Assembly (NCBI GenBank): GCA_964405325.1
Contig: CAYONM010000037.1
Location: forward strand, 1-21,631
DNA length: 21,631 bases
Direction of reading: 5' to 3'
Origin: CAYONM01 sp964405325
Lineage (GTDB): Bacteria; Planctomycetota; UBA11346
A program made the translations under genes and the position numbers. Under the pieces are notes generated by a model. It saw only the letters and a list, made by a program, of their open reading frames with translations. It was not told the origin of the DNA and did not search any database. Shown in pieces: positions 6,774 to 14,254 of this stretch. Position 1 is the stretch's first letter, and the number at the start of each line of letters is the position of its first letter.

Positions 6774-8315
6774 TTAGCCGAGCAGCTGCAGCACGTTTTG
6801 CGGCAACTGGTTGGCCTGCGCCAGCATGGCGGTGGAGGCCTGCATCATGATGTTGTTCTTAGTGAATTCCGCGCTTTCTGCGGCGAAGTCGACATCACGA
6901 ATGGTGGATTCCGCAGCGGTCAGGTTTTCAACCCCGACCCGTAAGGAATTCACCGTGCTTTCCAGGGTATTGGCCTGGAAGGCACCCAGTTCACCGCGCG
7001 TGCCGGTGATATCGTCGATGGCCACATCGATCACCTTCAGCGCTTCGGTTGCATTTCCGGAAATCAATGCCGAACCCTTCAACTGATTCAGGTCGGTATA
7101 GATACCGGAACCGCCGACGCCCAGATCCGAGGCGGTGGTGGCACCCAGGGCCACCGTGGCGGTTTGATTGACGTTGGCGCCAATCTGGAAGGTGGCACCC
7201 CCGCTGGTGCCATCGATCGCACCGACATAAGTGCCAGTGGCCGCATTGCTGTCCAGCACCAGGGTGGAGCCGCCTGCCGAAGTCATGCGCAGACCGCTGC
7301 CACCGCCGGTGGAGCCTGAGAACAGAATGGTCTGCGTGGCTTGACCCGTCAACGCGGTGCCACCCACGCCTGCTTCGCCACTATACAAATACAAGGTGGC
7401 GGTGGAGTCTACACCCGAGGTCTCGGCAACCGCCAGGGTGCTGGCACCAGTGGCACCAGAGACGAACTGCACATCGAAATCGAAGGTGCTGCCGAAGTCC
7501 CGTGCCCGCAGGGTGATGTCACCAGAACCAGAACCACCAGTGCTGGCGGTGGCGGTGAAGCCGACCTTATCACCGATGGCGTTCAATTGCTGCACGAACT
7601 GGTTCTTGGTGGTACCGGAACTCACGGTCAGTTCGGCGCCATTGATCGACATGGTGAAGGTTTTTTCTACCGTGTCGCTGCCCGAGGTGTTGGCCAAGGT
7701 GCCGGCAGTGGCACCCCACACGTCGGCGGCATTGGCCATGCTGACCGTAGCCAGGGCTTGGGTGGCGTCGCGCGTGATTTCCAAGGTGTGATAACCCTTG
7801 ACCACATCGCCGGTCTGCAGGTCCGAGGTATAGTCACCACCCAATTTCACCGATGAGACGATGGAATTGTTGCTGGAGGCGTTGGATAACGAACCATCGA
7901 GCAGCTTCTTGGTGCCGAACTGGGTATTATCGGCAATCCGGTTGACGCTCTCGATGATGTTGTCGAGCTCACTCTGGTCGGCGATCAACTGATTGGTGTC
8001 GTTGGCACCTTCGTTGGCCGCGTGCAAGGCGAGTTCGCGGGCCTTGTTGAGGAGGGTGTTCACCTCATCCAAGGCACCTTCAGCGGTCTGTACCATCGAG
8101 ATGCCGGTTTCGGCGTTATCGATGGCCTGGTTCAGACCGGTGATCTGGGCTCGCATCTGCTCAGAGATGATCAAGCCCGCCGCGTCGTCAGCGGCACGAT
8201 TGATGCGGAGCCCCGAACTCAGCTTTTCCAGACTACCGGAAATAGCCGAGTCGGCGCGCAGCATGTTTCGATGCCCGTTCACCGACGCGATGTTGTGATT
8301 GATGCGCAAGCTCAT
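6774..8315 (-). CDS. fliC: Flagellin (filament protein), copy 2
   Basis: 513 residues, the same length as copy 1 and about 87% identical by hand count. The N-terminal D0/D1, central region and C-terminal D1/D0 are all intact, ending with the same LPQNVLQLLG. Start ATG 8315 is preceded by AGGAAAGGAA. Differences are not where expected: residues 275-354 of the surface domain differ at only 3 of 80 sites, while the structural C-terminus (399-513) differs at about 18 of 115. The gene is divergent from flaG-fliD, from which it is separated by 336 bases, and it has its own terminator. Two slightly different flagellins may be mixed in one filament or used differentially; the sequence does not decide this. 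Confidence 0.97.
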   Translation of the reverse strand: MSLRINHNIASVNGHRNMLRADSAISGSLEKLSSGLRINRAADDAAGLIISEQMRAQITGLNQAIDNAETGISMVQTAEGALDEVNTLLNKARELALHAANEGANDTNQLIADQSELDNIIESVNRIADNTQFGTKKLLDGSLSNASSNNSIVSSVKLGGDYTSDLQTGDVVKGYHTLEITRDATQALATVSMANAADVWGATAGTLANTSGSDTVEKTFTMSINGAELTVSSGTTKNQFVQQLNAIGDKVGFTATASTGGSGSGDITLRARDFGSTFDFDVQFVSGATGASTLAVAETSGVDSTATLYLYSGEAGVGGTALTGQATQTILFSGSTGGGSGLRMTSAGGSTLVLDSNAATGTYVGAIDGTSGGATFQIGANVNQTATVALGATTASDLGVGGSGIYTDLNQLKGSALISGNATEALKVIDVAIDDITGTRGELGAFQANTLESTVNSLRVGVENLTAAESTIRDVDFAAESAEFTKNNIMMQASTAMLAQANQLPQNVLQLLG

Positions 8316-8392
8316 AGTGGTTTCCTTTCCTAAGGTTGCGCGTGAAGACGGGATCCTTCCCGCCAGAGCCTCGAAGGAGGCGTCCAGGTTCA

Positions 8393-8420
8393 GTAACGGT
8401 TACCGGGCTTCTGCGCTTGA
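8393..8420 (-). promoter_or_regulatory. Possible sigma-28-type promoter of flagellin copy 2
   Basis: Read on the minus strand: TCAAGCGC, 12 bases, ACCGTTAC. The -35 half closely matches the one of flagellin copy 1 (TTAAGCGC), but the -10 half is weak and the spacing is one base long. It stands 78 bases before the start codon, almost the same distance as for copy 1. Confidence 0.35.
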
Positions 8421-8581
8421 GTTTTTTCTTGCATGTGGGGCAGATCCGCCCTCCGGCCGACTGCCATCTGCTGTTGGTGGTCGGATCCTTTGCGAGATCG
8501 CCGTCGGTCTCCTGTTGGGCCTCAAGTGCAGGATTAGTCAGCCGATGCTCCCAGGTCGATCCGCCCTTGCCAAATTTCTCC

Positions 8582-8608
8582 TCAAGTCCCTGACCCGGGT
8601 GCCGATGC
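8582..8608 (+). promoter_or_regulatory. Sigma-28-type promoter of flaG-fliD
   Basis: TCAAGTCC, 11 bases, GCCGATGC. The spacing is exact and the -10 matches GCCGATAA at six of eight positions. It stands 44 bases before the flaG ATG, a fitting distance for a short leader with the Shine-Dalgarno at 8639-8645. Confidence 0.68.
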
Positions 8609-8651
8609 TGGATCTGGACAAGGACTGGCTGCCCAGATAAGGAGGTGCGCC

Positions 8652-9023
8652 ATGAGTCGGATAGAGGTGAACGTTGCATCGCAATTGGGCGATGTCAGTC
8701 GTCCACGGCAGAGCGCGGTGGACCATCAGGAACAGGCCGACGCGGCGCGCCGCTACGAGGCCGACAGCGAGGACCAGCAAGCCGATAGCGTGGTGCGGTC
8801 GGACGATGTCCGTTCCGCCGCCGCCGAGCTGCGGCAGGTGATCGAGGTCACCAGCGGCCGTGATCTTGCCTTCGACGTATTTGAGGAGACGCACGACCTG
8901 TTCGTGGAGATCTCCGATGTGCATAGCGGCGAGGTCATCAAGCAGATTCCAGCCGAAGAGGTATTGCATTTGCGTAGCCGCATGCAGGAACTGGTGGGCA
9001 TGTTCTTCAATGAGCAAGCCTGA
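8652..9023 (+). CDS. flaG: FlaG family flagellar protein
   Basis: 123 residues. The C-terminal half (about 55-120) carries the FlaG-type pattern 'LAFDVFEETHDLFVEISDVHSGEVIKQIPAEEVLHLRSRM', which is characteristic of the family: a beta hairpin around 'V.D..TGEVIRQIP.EE'. The N-terminal half is charged and low in complexity. FlaG proteins accompany flagellin and FliD in polarly flagellated bacteria and influence filament length, but their molecular role is not settled. The ATG is well supported by AAGGAGG six bases upstream. The gene is followed after 24 bp by fliD on the same strand, so the two are very likely cotranscribed from the sigma-28-type promoter at 8582. Confidence 0.9.
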   Translation: MSRIEVNVASQLGDVSRPRQSAVDHQEQADAARRYEADSEDQQADSVVRSDDVRSAAAELRQVIEVTSGRDLAFDVFEETHDLFVEISDVHSGEVIKQIPAEEVLHLRSRMQELVGMFFNEQA

Positions 9024-9047
9024 TTCCGATTAAGGGGGGGGTGGATC

Positions 9048-10787
9048 ATGGCCGTAGCAGGAATCGACGGGTTGATTTCAGGCCTGCCGACCGCGGACAT
9101 CATCGACAGTATGATTGCCGCCGATCGTCAGGCGACCGTGCAGCTGGAACGCAAGCGCGACCTGTTCAGCTTGCGACAGGAGGCGGTGCAGACGCTCAAT
9201 CTGCGTTTGCTCGATGCCGATATCGAGCTGTCCAAGCTCAAGCGCAGCAGCACCTTCGAGGCCAAGTCCGTCTCAAGCAGCAACGATTCGGTACTGACCG
9301 GGACCGCCTTTTCGCGTGCGGCTGCCGGTAGCTACCAGATGGAAGTCACCCAGCTGGCGCAGGCGCATCAGGTCGTGACCGCGAACGGCGCCGCTTCCAA
9401 GGACAGCCCCAACTTTCAGGGTACGATGAGCATAACCGTTGGTGAGACCACCACCGAGGTTGAGCTGACCGATCTCAGCAGCCTGCAGGATGTGGCTTCG
9501 GCCCTCAACGGTTCCGATGCCGGGGTGACCGCGACCATCGTCAACGATGGTTCGGAGGGCGCCCCCAACTATCGCTTGATGATACAGGCTGAAGAGACCG
9601 GCGCCGACAACACCATCTCAGTTGCCGTCACCGACACCGATGGGATCGCCAATTCCGGCTTTGATGCTCTCTTCGATACCACTCTGGATCGTTCCGGCGG
9701 CGTGGTCTCCAACAATTTTACCACCGACAAGGACAGCCTGCTCTACGCCGGCGATCTTGATATAAAAATCAATGGTGCCAGCAACGCGGTTGCCATCAGC
9801 GGACTACAGAGTCTGGACCAGGTCGCCAGCACCATCAATACGGCTGCCATCGGTGTGACCGCTTCGGTGGTCAATGATGGCGATGGCAGCAACCCGAGGT
9901 ACCGCCTGCAATTGGATCCAGACACGCCAGGCGACAGCCTGGAGGTCGAATTCACTGATTCCGATGGCACCGACGGCAGCGGCTTCGACGCCCTGTTTGC
10001 CAGTACTCAGCAACTGAAGCAGGCGGCTGACACCAGTATCGATCTGACCGTCGGCGTGGTTGGCAGTGGTAACGAATTCACCGTCACCAAGACCTCCTCC
10101 AACATGCAGGTGACGGATATCGTGGACGGACTCAGCGTCACGGCGCATAGCGTTGGAAGCGCCGATCTGACCATCGGTTTTGATACCGAGCCGGCCAAGA
10201 ACGCCATAACCACCTTTGTCGACAGCCTGAACAGCGCTCTGGAATACCACGCCGCCAATGCCCAGTACGATGTTGGCGCCGACGAGGCTGGCATCCTGTT
10301 TTCCGAGTCTGACATCCGTTTTGCCCTGAATGCCCTCAAGCAGACCTTTATCGAGGGTTCGATCGATGGAGACGGCAGCATCAAGACCCTGGCGGCCTTG
10401 GGCATCACCCTGAATGAGAACAATGGCCTGTTCGAACTCGATGAGGACACACTGGGCCAGATGTTGTCGGCTGATCCACAGGGGGTCAGCGATTTCTTTG
10501 TCGCCGATGGTCTGGGCAGTCGCTTGGACGACAAATTCAGTGCCTTGACCGAAAGCGTCGATGGCCTGATGGCCACCAAGCAGGACACCCTGACCACCCA
10601 GATCGATGCGTTGAACGACCGTATCACCGAAATGGACGCCCGACTGGAAATGCGCCGGCAACGGTATGAGGCGCAATTTCTCAACATGGAAAAATTGATG
10701 GCGCAATTCCAGACCCAGGAGCAGTTTATGGCCGGCCAGATTGAAGCATTTGCCAATATGGCGGCCCGTTCATCTGGTCGACAATAA
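9048..10787 (+). CDS. fliD: FliD, flagellar filament cap (HAP2)
   Basis: 579 residues. The N-terminus 'MAVAGIDGLISGLPTADIIDSMIAADRQ' is the FliD_N signature. The C-terminus (about 495-575) is a long coiled-coil type helix (DDKFSALTESVDGLMATKQDTL...ALNDRITEMDARLEMRRQRYEAQFLNMEKLMAQFQ), typical of FliD_C, in which the chain packs against filament subunits. FliD caps the growing filament and folds incoming flagellin. Two similar segments, about 125-209 and 236-317, share 'SLQDVASALN...GVTATIVNDG' / 'SLDQVASTIN...GVTASVVNDG' and both end in GFDALF, so the outer domain contains an internal duplication with a period near 108-110 residues. The start is supported by an AAGGGGGG stretch at 9032-9039. 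It lies 24 bp after flaG. Confidence 0.96.
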   Translation: MAVAGIDGLISGLPTADIIDSMIAADRQATVQLERKRDLFSLRQEAVQTLNLRLLDADIELSKLKRSSTFEAKSVSSSNDSVLTGTAFSRAAAGSYQMEVTQLAQAHQVVTANGAASKDSPNFQGTMSITVGETTTEVELTDLSSLQDVASALNGSDAGVTATIVNDGSEGAPNYRLMIQAEETGADNTISVAVTDTDGIANSGFDALFDTTLDRSGGVVSNNFTTDKDSLLYAGDLDIKINGASNAVAISGLQSLDQVASTINTAAIGVTASVVNDGDGSNPRYRLQLDPDTPGDSLEVEFTDSDGTDGSGFDALFASTQQLKQAADTSIDLTVGVVGSGNEFTVTKTSSNMQVTDIVDGLSVTAHSVGSADLTIGFDTEPAKNAITTFVDSLNSALEYHAANAQYDVGADEAGILFSESDIRFALNALKQTFIEGSIDGDGSIKTLAALGITLNENNGLFELDEDTLGQMLSADPQGVSDFFVADGLGSRLDDKFSALTESVDGLMATKQDTLTTQIDALNDRITEMDARLEMRRQRYEAQFLNMEKLMAQFQTQEQFMAGQIEAFANMAARSSGRQ

Positions 10788-10888
10788 CCGTGGAAGGACA
10801 GCGTCGTTTTTCTCGCGAAGCCAGCGCCTGGCCTGCGGTCGAGCCGGATTGGCGCAGGGAGGTTCGCGAGCCGGACAGGCATGAACCA

Positions 10889-10929
10889 CCTCAGCTTCGG
10901 GGTCCGAGGGGCTTGCCCCTCGATGTAAG
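10889..10929 (+). repeat. 41-bp repeat with CTTG-loop hairpin (module A), copy 1
   Basis: Identical over all 41 bases to 21576-21616. It contains a 7-bp perfect stem, cgagggg (10905-10911) with cccctcg (10916-10922), closed by CTTG, a tetraloop known to be unusually stable in RNA. Its last four bases (taag, 10926-10929) are also the first bases of the adjoining 68-bp module B. Confidence 0.88.
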
Positions 10930-10993
10930 AGTCAAAACCGGGCGCCGACCGATACGATCGAGCCCTTGGGCTCTGGGCGGCGCCCGGTTTGTA
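10926..10993 (+). repeat. 68-bp palindromic repeat, copy 2 (module B)
   Basis: Inverted, 64/68 identical counterpart of 1333-1400. This copy folds better than the other. The outer arms aaaccgggcgccg (10935-10947) and cggcgcccggttt (10978-10990) pair perfectly over 13 bp, and an inner hairpin gagccc-tt-gggctc lies at 10960-10973. It separates fliD from the fliS promoter. A short TTT follows the stem, so it may act as a partial terminator or RNA-end stabiliser for flaG-fliD. Confidence 0.87.
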
Positions 10994-11005
10994 CGATAAA
11001 ATTGG

Positions 11006-11032
11006 TTAAGTCATGACGGGGACAGACGATAC
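11006..11032 (+). promoter_or_regulatory. Sigma-28-type promoter of fliS
   Basis: TTAAGTCA, 11 bases, GACGATAC: correct spacing and six of eight -10 positions. It lies just after the repeat pair and 34 bases before the fliS ATG. An in-frame ATG at 11013 lies inside this promoter, which argues for the ATG at 11067 as the true start. Confidence 0.65.
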
Positions 11033-11066
11033 TGAAAATGAAACCAGCCCCAGGGGAGATAAGATC

Positions 11067-11501
11067 ATGGCCAGTCCCGCGCATGCCTACAGCGCTTACA
11101 AGAGTGCCGAAGTGACCACCCTGACCCAGCGCGATCTGGTTGTGAAGTTGTTCGAGGGTGTCGACCGCTTTCTGCTTCAGGGTGCTGCTGCCATGCGCAA
11201 CGGTAACCGCGAGATGGCCCAGCGCGCCTGTTCCAAGGCCAAACGGATTCTGGTCGAATTGTTATCCACCCTGAATTTCGAGGCTGGTGGTGAGATGGCC
11301 AAGCAGCTGCGCGATCTGTATCTGTTCATGCTCACCGAGATTTCGACGGGCAATATGGAAACCGACCCTGAGCGCCTGAACGGTGTGCGTCGGGTGGTAC
11401 AACCGCTGCTGGACGGTTGGCGACAAATCCCCGACACCTACGCCAATCTCAGTTCCTTGGGCGCGGGAGAAGCCCAGGGCACCTTCGACGTCCGGACCTG
11501 A
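11067..11501 (+). CDS. fliS: FliS, flagellin export chaperone
   Basis: 144 residues, usual for FliS (about 125-145). The N-terminus 'AYSAYKSAEVTTLTQRDLVVKLFEGVDRFL' matches the family pattern 'Y....V.TASP..LI.MLYDGAI.FL', followed by helices around 'AKRILVELLSTLNFEAGGEMAKQLRDLYLFM' (LD-G-E-A-L--LY-YM in canonical FliS). FliS binds the disordered C-terminus of flagellin in the cytoplasm and prevents early polymerisation. ATG 11067 has AGGGGAGA at about seven bases; a longer frame from 11013 would begin within the promoter. In many bacteria fliS follows fliD directly. Here two repeat modules and a separate promoter lie between them, and a strong terminator closes the unit. Confidence 0.93.
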   Translation: MASPAHAYSAYKSAEVTTLTQRDLVVKLFEGVDRFLLQGAAAMRNGNREMAQRACSKAKRILVELLSTLNFEAGGEMAKQLRDLYLFMLTEISTGNMETDPERLNGVRRVVQPLLDGWRQIPDTYANLSSLGAGEAQGTFDVRT

Positions 11502-11526
11502 ACCGGTCCTCCCAACCGAGCACTTC

Positions 11527-11557
11527 ATGACCGGCGGCGACGCCGGTCATTTTTTTT
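11527..11557 (+). terminator. Intrinsic terminator after fliS
   Basis: The stem atgaccggcg (11527-11536) pairs with cgccggtcat (11541-11550) around a GCGA tetraloop, followed by a run of eight T (11550-11557). It closes the flagellar cluster and isolates it from the Mur ligase gene 60 bases later. Confidence 0.94.
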
Positions 11558-11617
11558 GCCGCGCTTGCCGCCGCGATCCTCAGCTTGTCGCTCAGATTGA
11601 GTCCGGACACTACCGGC

Positions 11618-13000
11618 ATGCAAGATCAATGGTGGCATTTCAGCGGCATCGCCGGTGCTGGGATGAATCCCCTGGCGCAGCTGATGGCGGCACGCGGGGT
11701 TCGGGTACAGGGTTCGGATCGCAGTCTCGATCAAGGCCAGAATCAGGCCATTGCCGAACGGCTTCAGGCGGCCGGGATTGCGCTGGTGCCGCAGGACGGT
11801 AGCGGCATCCAGGCCGGCTTGACCCGCTTGGTGCATTCCACCGCGGTGGAAGACAGCACGCCCGAGATGCAGGCTGCCATCCAGTTGAACATCACGCGAC
11901 AGACCCGACCGGCTCTGTTGGCCGAGCTGGTGGGTGCTGCTCGACCTGGTATCGCCATCGCTGGGACCAGCGGTAAGAGCACGGTGGTGGGCATGCTGGC
12001 ATGGATCCTGCGGTACGTGCAGCGTCCGGCGACGGTGCTTGGTGGGGCGGCTCTGGCCGTGGACGGCGCCAGTCATATGGGTTGTTTCCAGGCCGGCAGC
12101 GATGCTGATCCGCTGCTGGCTGAGGCCTGCGAATCTGATGGCACCCTGATCGGCTATCATCCGGCCATCGGTCTGGTGCACAATATCAGTCGGGATCACG
12201 GCGAGTTGGACGCCGTCAAACAGCAGTTCGCCACCTTCATGGCGCAGTGCGAACTGCTGTTCGTCAACGCCCGTTGTCGCGAGGCCATGGCCCTGGCCAA
12301 AGAGCATCCACGCCTGATCACCTATGGGCAGGGCAGCGCGGCCGAGGTCGCCTTGGAGCCCGTGCGCATTGGACCTTGGCGAGCCGAGGGCACACTGAGT
12401 TTTTCGACGGAGGAGGTCTTCATCGATCTGCCGCAACCGGGCATGCATACCCTGGAAAATGCCGCTGCGGCGGCGGTGGTGGCCGACCATCTCGGTATCA
12501 ACCGCATGCGCATCGCTGCAGCCTTGGGGAGCTTCCCAGGCGTGGCGCGTCGTTTTCAGCCGATCGGTATCACGGCCGATCACATCCGGGTGATCGACGA
12601 TTATGCTCACAACGGTGACAAGCTGCGTGCTGCGATCAGTGCTGCTCAGGCCGGTGCCGATCGGGTGATCTGCATTTTCCAGCCGCATGGCTATGGTCCG
12701 GCGCGTTTCCTGCGGCCGGAATTGCGTGCGATTCTCCCAGATATTTTGCGACGGCAGGACCGTTTTTGCTACAGCGAGATTTATTATGCAGGTGGCACCG
12801 TTCAGGCTGATATCTCCAGCCGCGATCTGGCCGCGGACCTGCAGCAGGAGCTGGGGCGACCGGTCGGCTATGCCGAAAGTCACGAGGCGGTACTCAGTTG
12901 GGTCACCGAGCAGGCCGGGCCAGGTGACACCGTGTTGTTGATGGGCGCGCGCGATCCCCGCTTGGCGGATCTGGCGCGGGCGATCCATGCGATTCTCTGA
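11618..13000 (+). CDS. Mur ligase, MurC/Mpl-like
   Basis: 460 residues, the normal length of MurC or Mpl (450-490). Three Mur domains are visible. An N-terminal Rossmann-type UDP-sugar domain has 'FSGIAGAGMNPLAQLM..RGVRVQGSD' at 8-34. The central ATPase domain has the P-loop GTSGKS (116-121) and the 'EACESDG' acidic motif. The C-terminal domain has 'IDDYAHNGDKLRAAISA' and 'IFQPHGYGPARFL'. MurC adds L-Ala to UDP-MurNAc; Mpl re-attaches recycled peptide. Several signature positions differ from standard MurC (GTSGKS for GTHGKT, DDYAHN for DDYAHHP, FQPHGYG for FQPHRYT), so this may be a divergent MurC-like branch rather than the housekeeping enzyme. ATG 11618 is preferred to an upstream TTG because domain homology starts a few residues later; no strong ribosome binding site is seen. 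RsmF follows after 17 bp. Confidence 0.8.
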   Translation: MQDQWWHFSGIAGAGMNPLAQLMAARGVRVQGSDRSLDQGQNQAIAERLQAAGIALVPQDGSGIQAGLTRLVHSTAVEDSTPEMQAAIQLNITRQTRPALLAELVGAARPGIAIAGTSGKSTVVGMLAWILRYVQRPATVLGGAALAVDGASHMGCFQAGSDADPLLAEACESDGTLIGYHPAIGLVHNISRDHGELDAVKQQFATFMAQCELLFVNARCREAMALAKEHPRLITYGQGSAAEVALEPVRIGPWRAEGTLSFSTEEVFIDLPQPGMHTLENAAAAAVVADHLGINRMRIAAALGSFPGVARRFQPIGITADHIRVIDDYAHNGDKLRAAISAAQAGADRVICIFQPHGYGPARFLRPELRAILPDILRRQDRFCYSEIYYAGGTVQADISSRDLAADLQQELGRPVGYAESHEAVLSWVTEQAGPGDTVLLMGARDPRLADLARAIHAIL

Positions 13001-13017
13001 TGAGCATGTGAATACGA

Positions 13018-14244
13018 ATGACTCCCAAACGCAGTGCTCTACAGGATATGATCGACCGGCTCGACGATGGACCGGCCTTGCAACGGGCTTGGTCGCAGCC
13101 CTTCCGGCGAGCGTTCCGGGTGCATCCGCGCCGCGGCAAGCCCTGTGGCTGGGGCCGCCTGGAGCCGGTGCCTTGGCATGGCGCGGGGCGCTTTCATACC
13201 CCGGATCGCGATCCGGGTCGACAACTGGATTACCATACCGGTTGCATCTATCCGCAGGACGCGGCCAGCCAGGTGCCGGCTGGGCTCTTGGACGTACAAC
13301 CTGGCGACGTGGTCATCGACGCCTGCGCTGCGCCAGGTTCAAAAAGCAGCCAGCTTGGCTTGGCCCTGGGTGATACGGGGGTCTTGCTTTGTTGCGATGT
13401 ATCTGCGCCGCGTCGTCGGGCGCTGCGGGAAAATCTGCAACGGCAGGGGATTGCCAGTGCCTTGGTGACGCCGCTGGGGCTGGATCGTTTGGCCGGCCAG
13501 ATCCTGGCCGATGCGGTGCTGGTGGATGCGCCGTGTTCTGGACATGACGAACGCAGCCCCAAGCAGGTGATGCGTCAGGCGAAGCGACAGTTGGGGATTC
13601 TGGTGCAGGCCGCCGCGCTGTTGCGGCCTGGTGGGCGTCTGGTGTACAGCACCTGTACGCCGTATCGGGATGAAAACGAAGGAGTGATCGCTCGATTTCT
13701 CGAGCAGCACTCGGATGTCCAGGTGCAGCCGCGAAGCTTGTCTGGTTGCGATCCTGATATGGACCAGTTGGGTGCCATTCGTTTGTGGCCGCAGCGCCAA
13801 GGCACGGAGCCGTTTTTTGCGTGTCGGCTGCAGCGTTCTGGCACCGGATCGATGCGGCTGCCGTTTGGCGAGTGCCCGCCAGTCTGGTCGGGCGAGTTGC
13901 CGGCCGGTCTGGCTGGTCTGCATGTTTGGCAACGGAATGAGCGTGTCTTTGCCGCCCCCGAAGCCGTCGCCAGTCTGGCTCTGCCGTCGGAAGCCCGTGG
14001 CCTGCTGCTGGGCCGGCAACAGGGCGGACGATTGGATCTGGATCCCTGGGCGGTTCAGGCGCTGATTGAACGAGGCGCCCCTGCTGCGGTGATTTCTCAT
14101 CAGCAGGCCTGTGCCAGCTGGGCTGGTACCGAGACCGACCTGCCTTGCGGCTATGTGAAGACCGAACAGGGGGCCCCGCTGGGCATCAGCGACGGTCGGC
14201 GACTGGTGCTGCCGAGCCGTCTTCGGCGCAGTACTTTATGCTGA
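13018..14244 (+). CDS. rsmF: RsmF-like rRNA cytosine-C5 methyltransferase
   Basis: 408 residues. The NOL1/NOP2/Sun (NSUN) methyltransferase core is complete: SAM-binding 'DACAAPGSKSSQL' (101-113), motif IV VDAPCSG with Cys173, and motif VI YSTCTP with Cys213, the catalytic nucleophile in this family. The C-terminal 120 residues match the extra domain of RsmF (YebU) rather than RsmB, with 'LHVWQRNERVFAAP' and a terminal 'GYVKTEQGAPLGISDGRRLVLPS' PUA-like strand set. RsmF makes m5C1407 in 16S rRNA; this protein is shorter than E. coli RsmF (479), mainly at the N-terminus. The ATG lies 17 bp after the Mur ligase stop, so the two are probably one transcript. It converges on nifS, with 10 bp between the stops and no obvious terminator. 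Confidence 0.87.
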   Translation: MTPKRSALQDMIDRLDDGPALQRAWSQPFRRAFRVHPRRGKPCGWGRLEPVPWHGAGRFHTPDRDPGRQLDYHTGCIYPQDAASQVPAGLLDVQPGDVVIDACAAPGSKSSQLGLALGDTGVLLCCDVSAPRRRALRENLQRQGIASALVTPLGLDRLAGQILADAVLVDAPCSGHDERSPKQVMRQAKRQLGILVQAAALLRPGGRLVYSTCTPYRDENEGVIARFLEQHSDVQVQPRSLSGCDPDMDQLGAIRLWPQRQGTEPFFACRLQRSGTGSMRLPFGECPPVWSGELPAGLAGLHVWQRNERVFAAPEAVASLALPSEARGLLLGRQQGGRLDLDPWAVQALIERGAPAAVISHQQACASWAGTETDLPCGYVKTEQGAPLGISDGRRLVLPSRLRRSTLC

Positions 14245-14254
14245 GAGACTGGTT

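Larger units (their letters stand above)
8316..8651. other. Divergent flagellin / flaG regulatory region
   Basis: No gene is supported in these 336 bases. A good sigma-28-like promoter for flaG-fliD (8582-8608, plus strand) and a poorer one for flagellin copy 2 (8393-8420, minus strand) can be read, each followed by its ribosome binding site (aaggagg at 8639-8645 for flaG). Confidence 0.55.

Noticed and set aside
9804..10706. 300-codon minus-strand frame opposite fliD
   Set aside because: Shadow of the high-GC fliD reading frame; no start signal or domain.
10790..10999. Possible 69-residue protein between fliD and fliS
   Set aside because: It begins at a GTG without a ribosome binding site and most of its length is the repeat modules A and B.
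11525..12988. 487-codon minus-strand frame opposite the Mur ligase
   Set aside because: The plus strand encodes all Mur ligase motifs. The antisense frame has no recognisable domain and runs through the fliS terminator.
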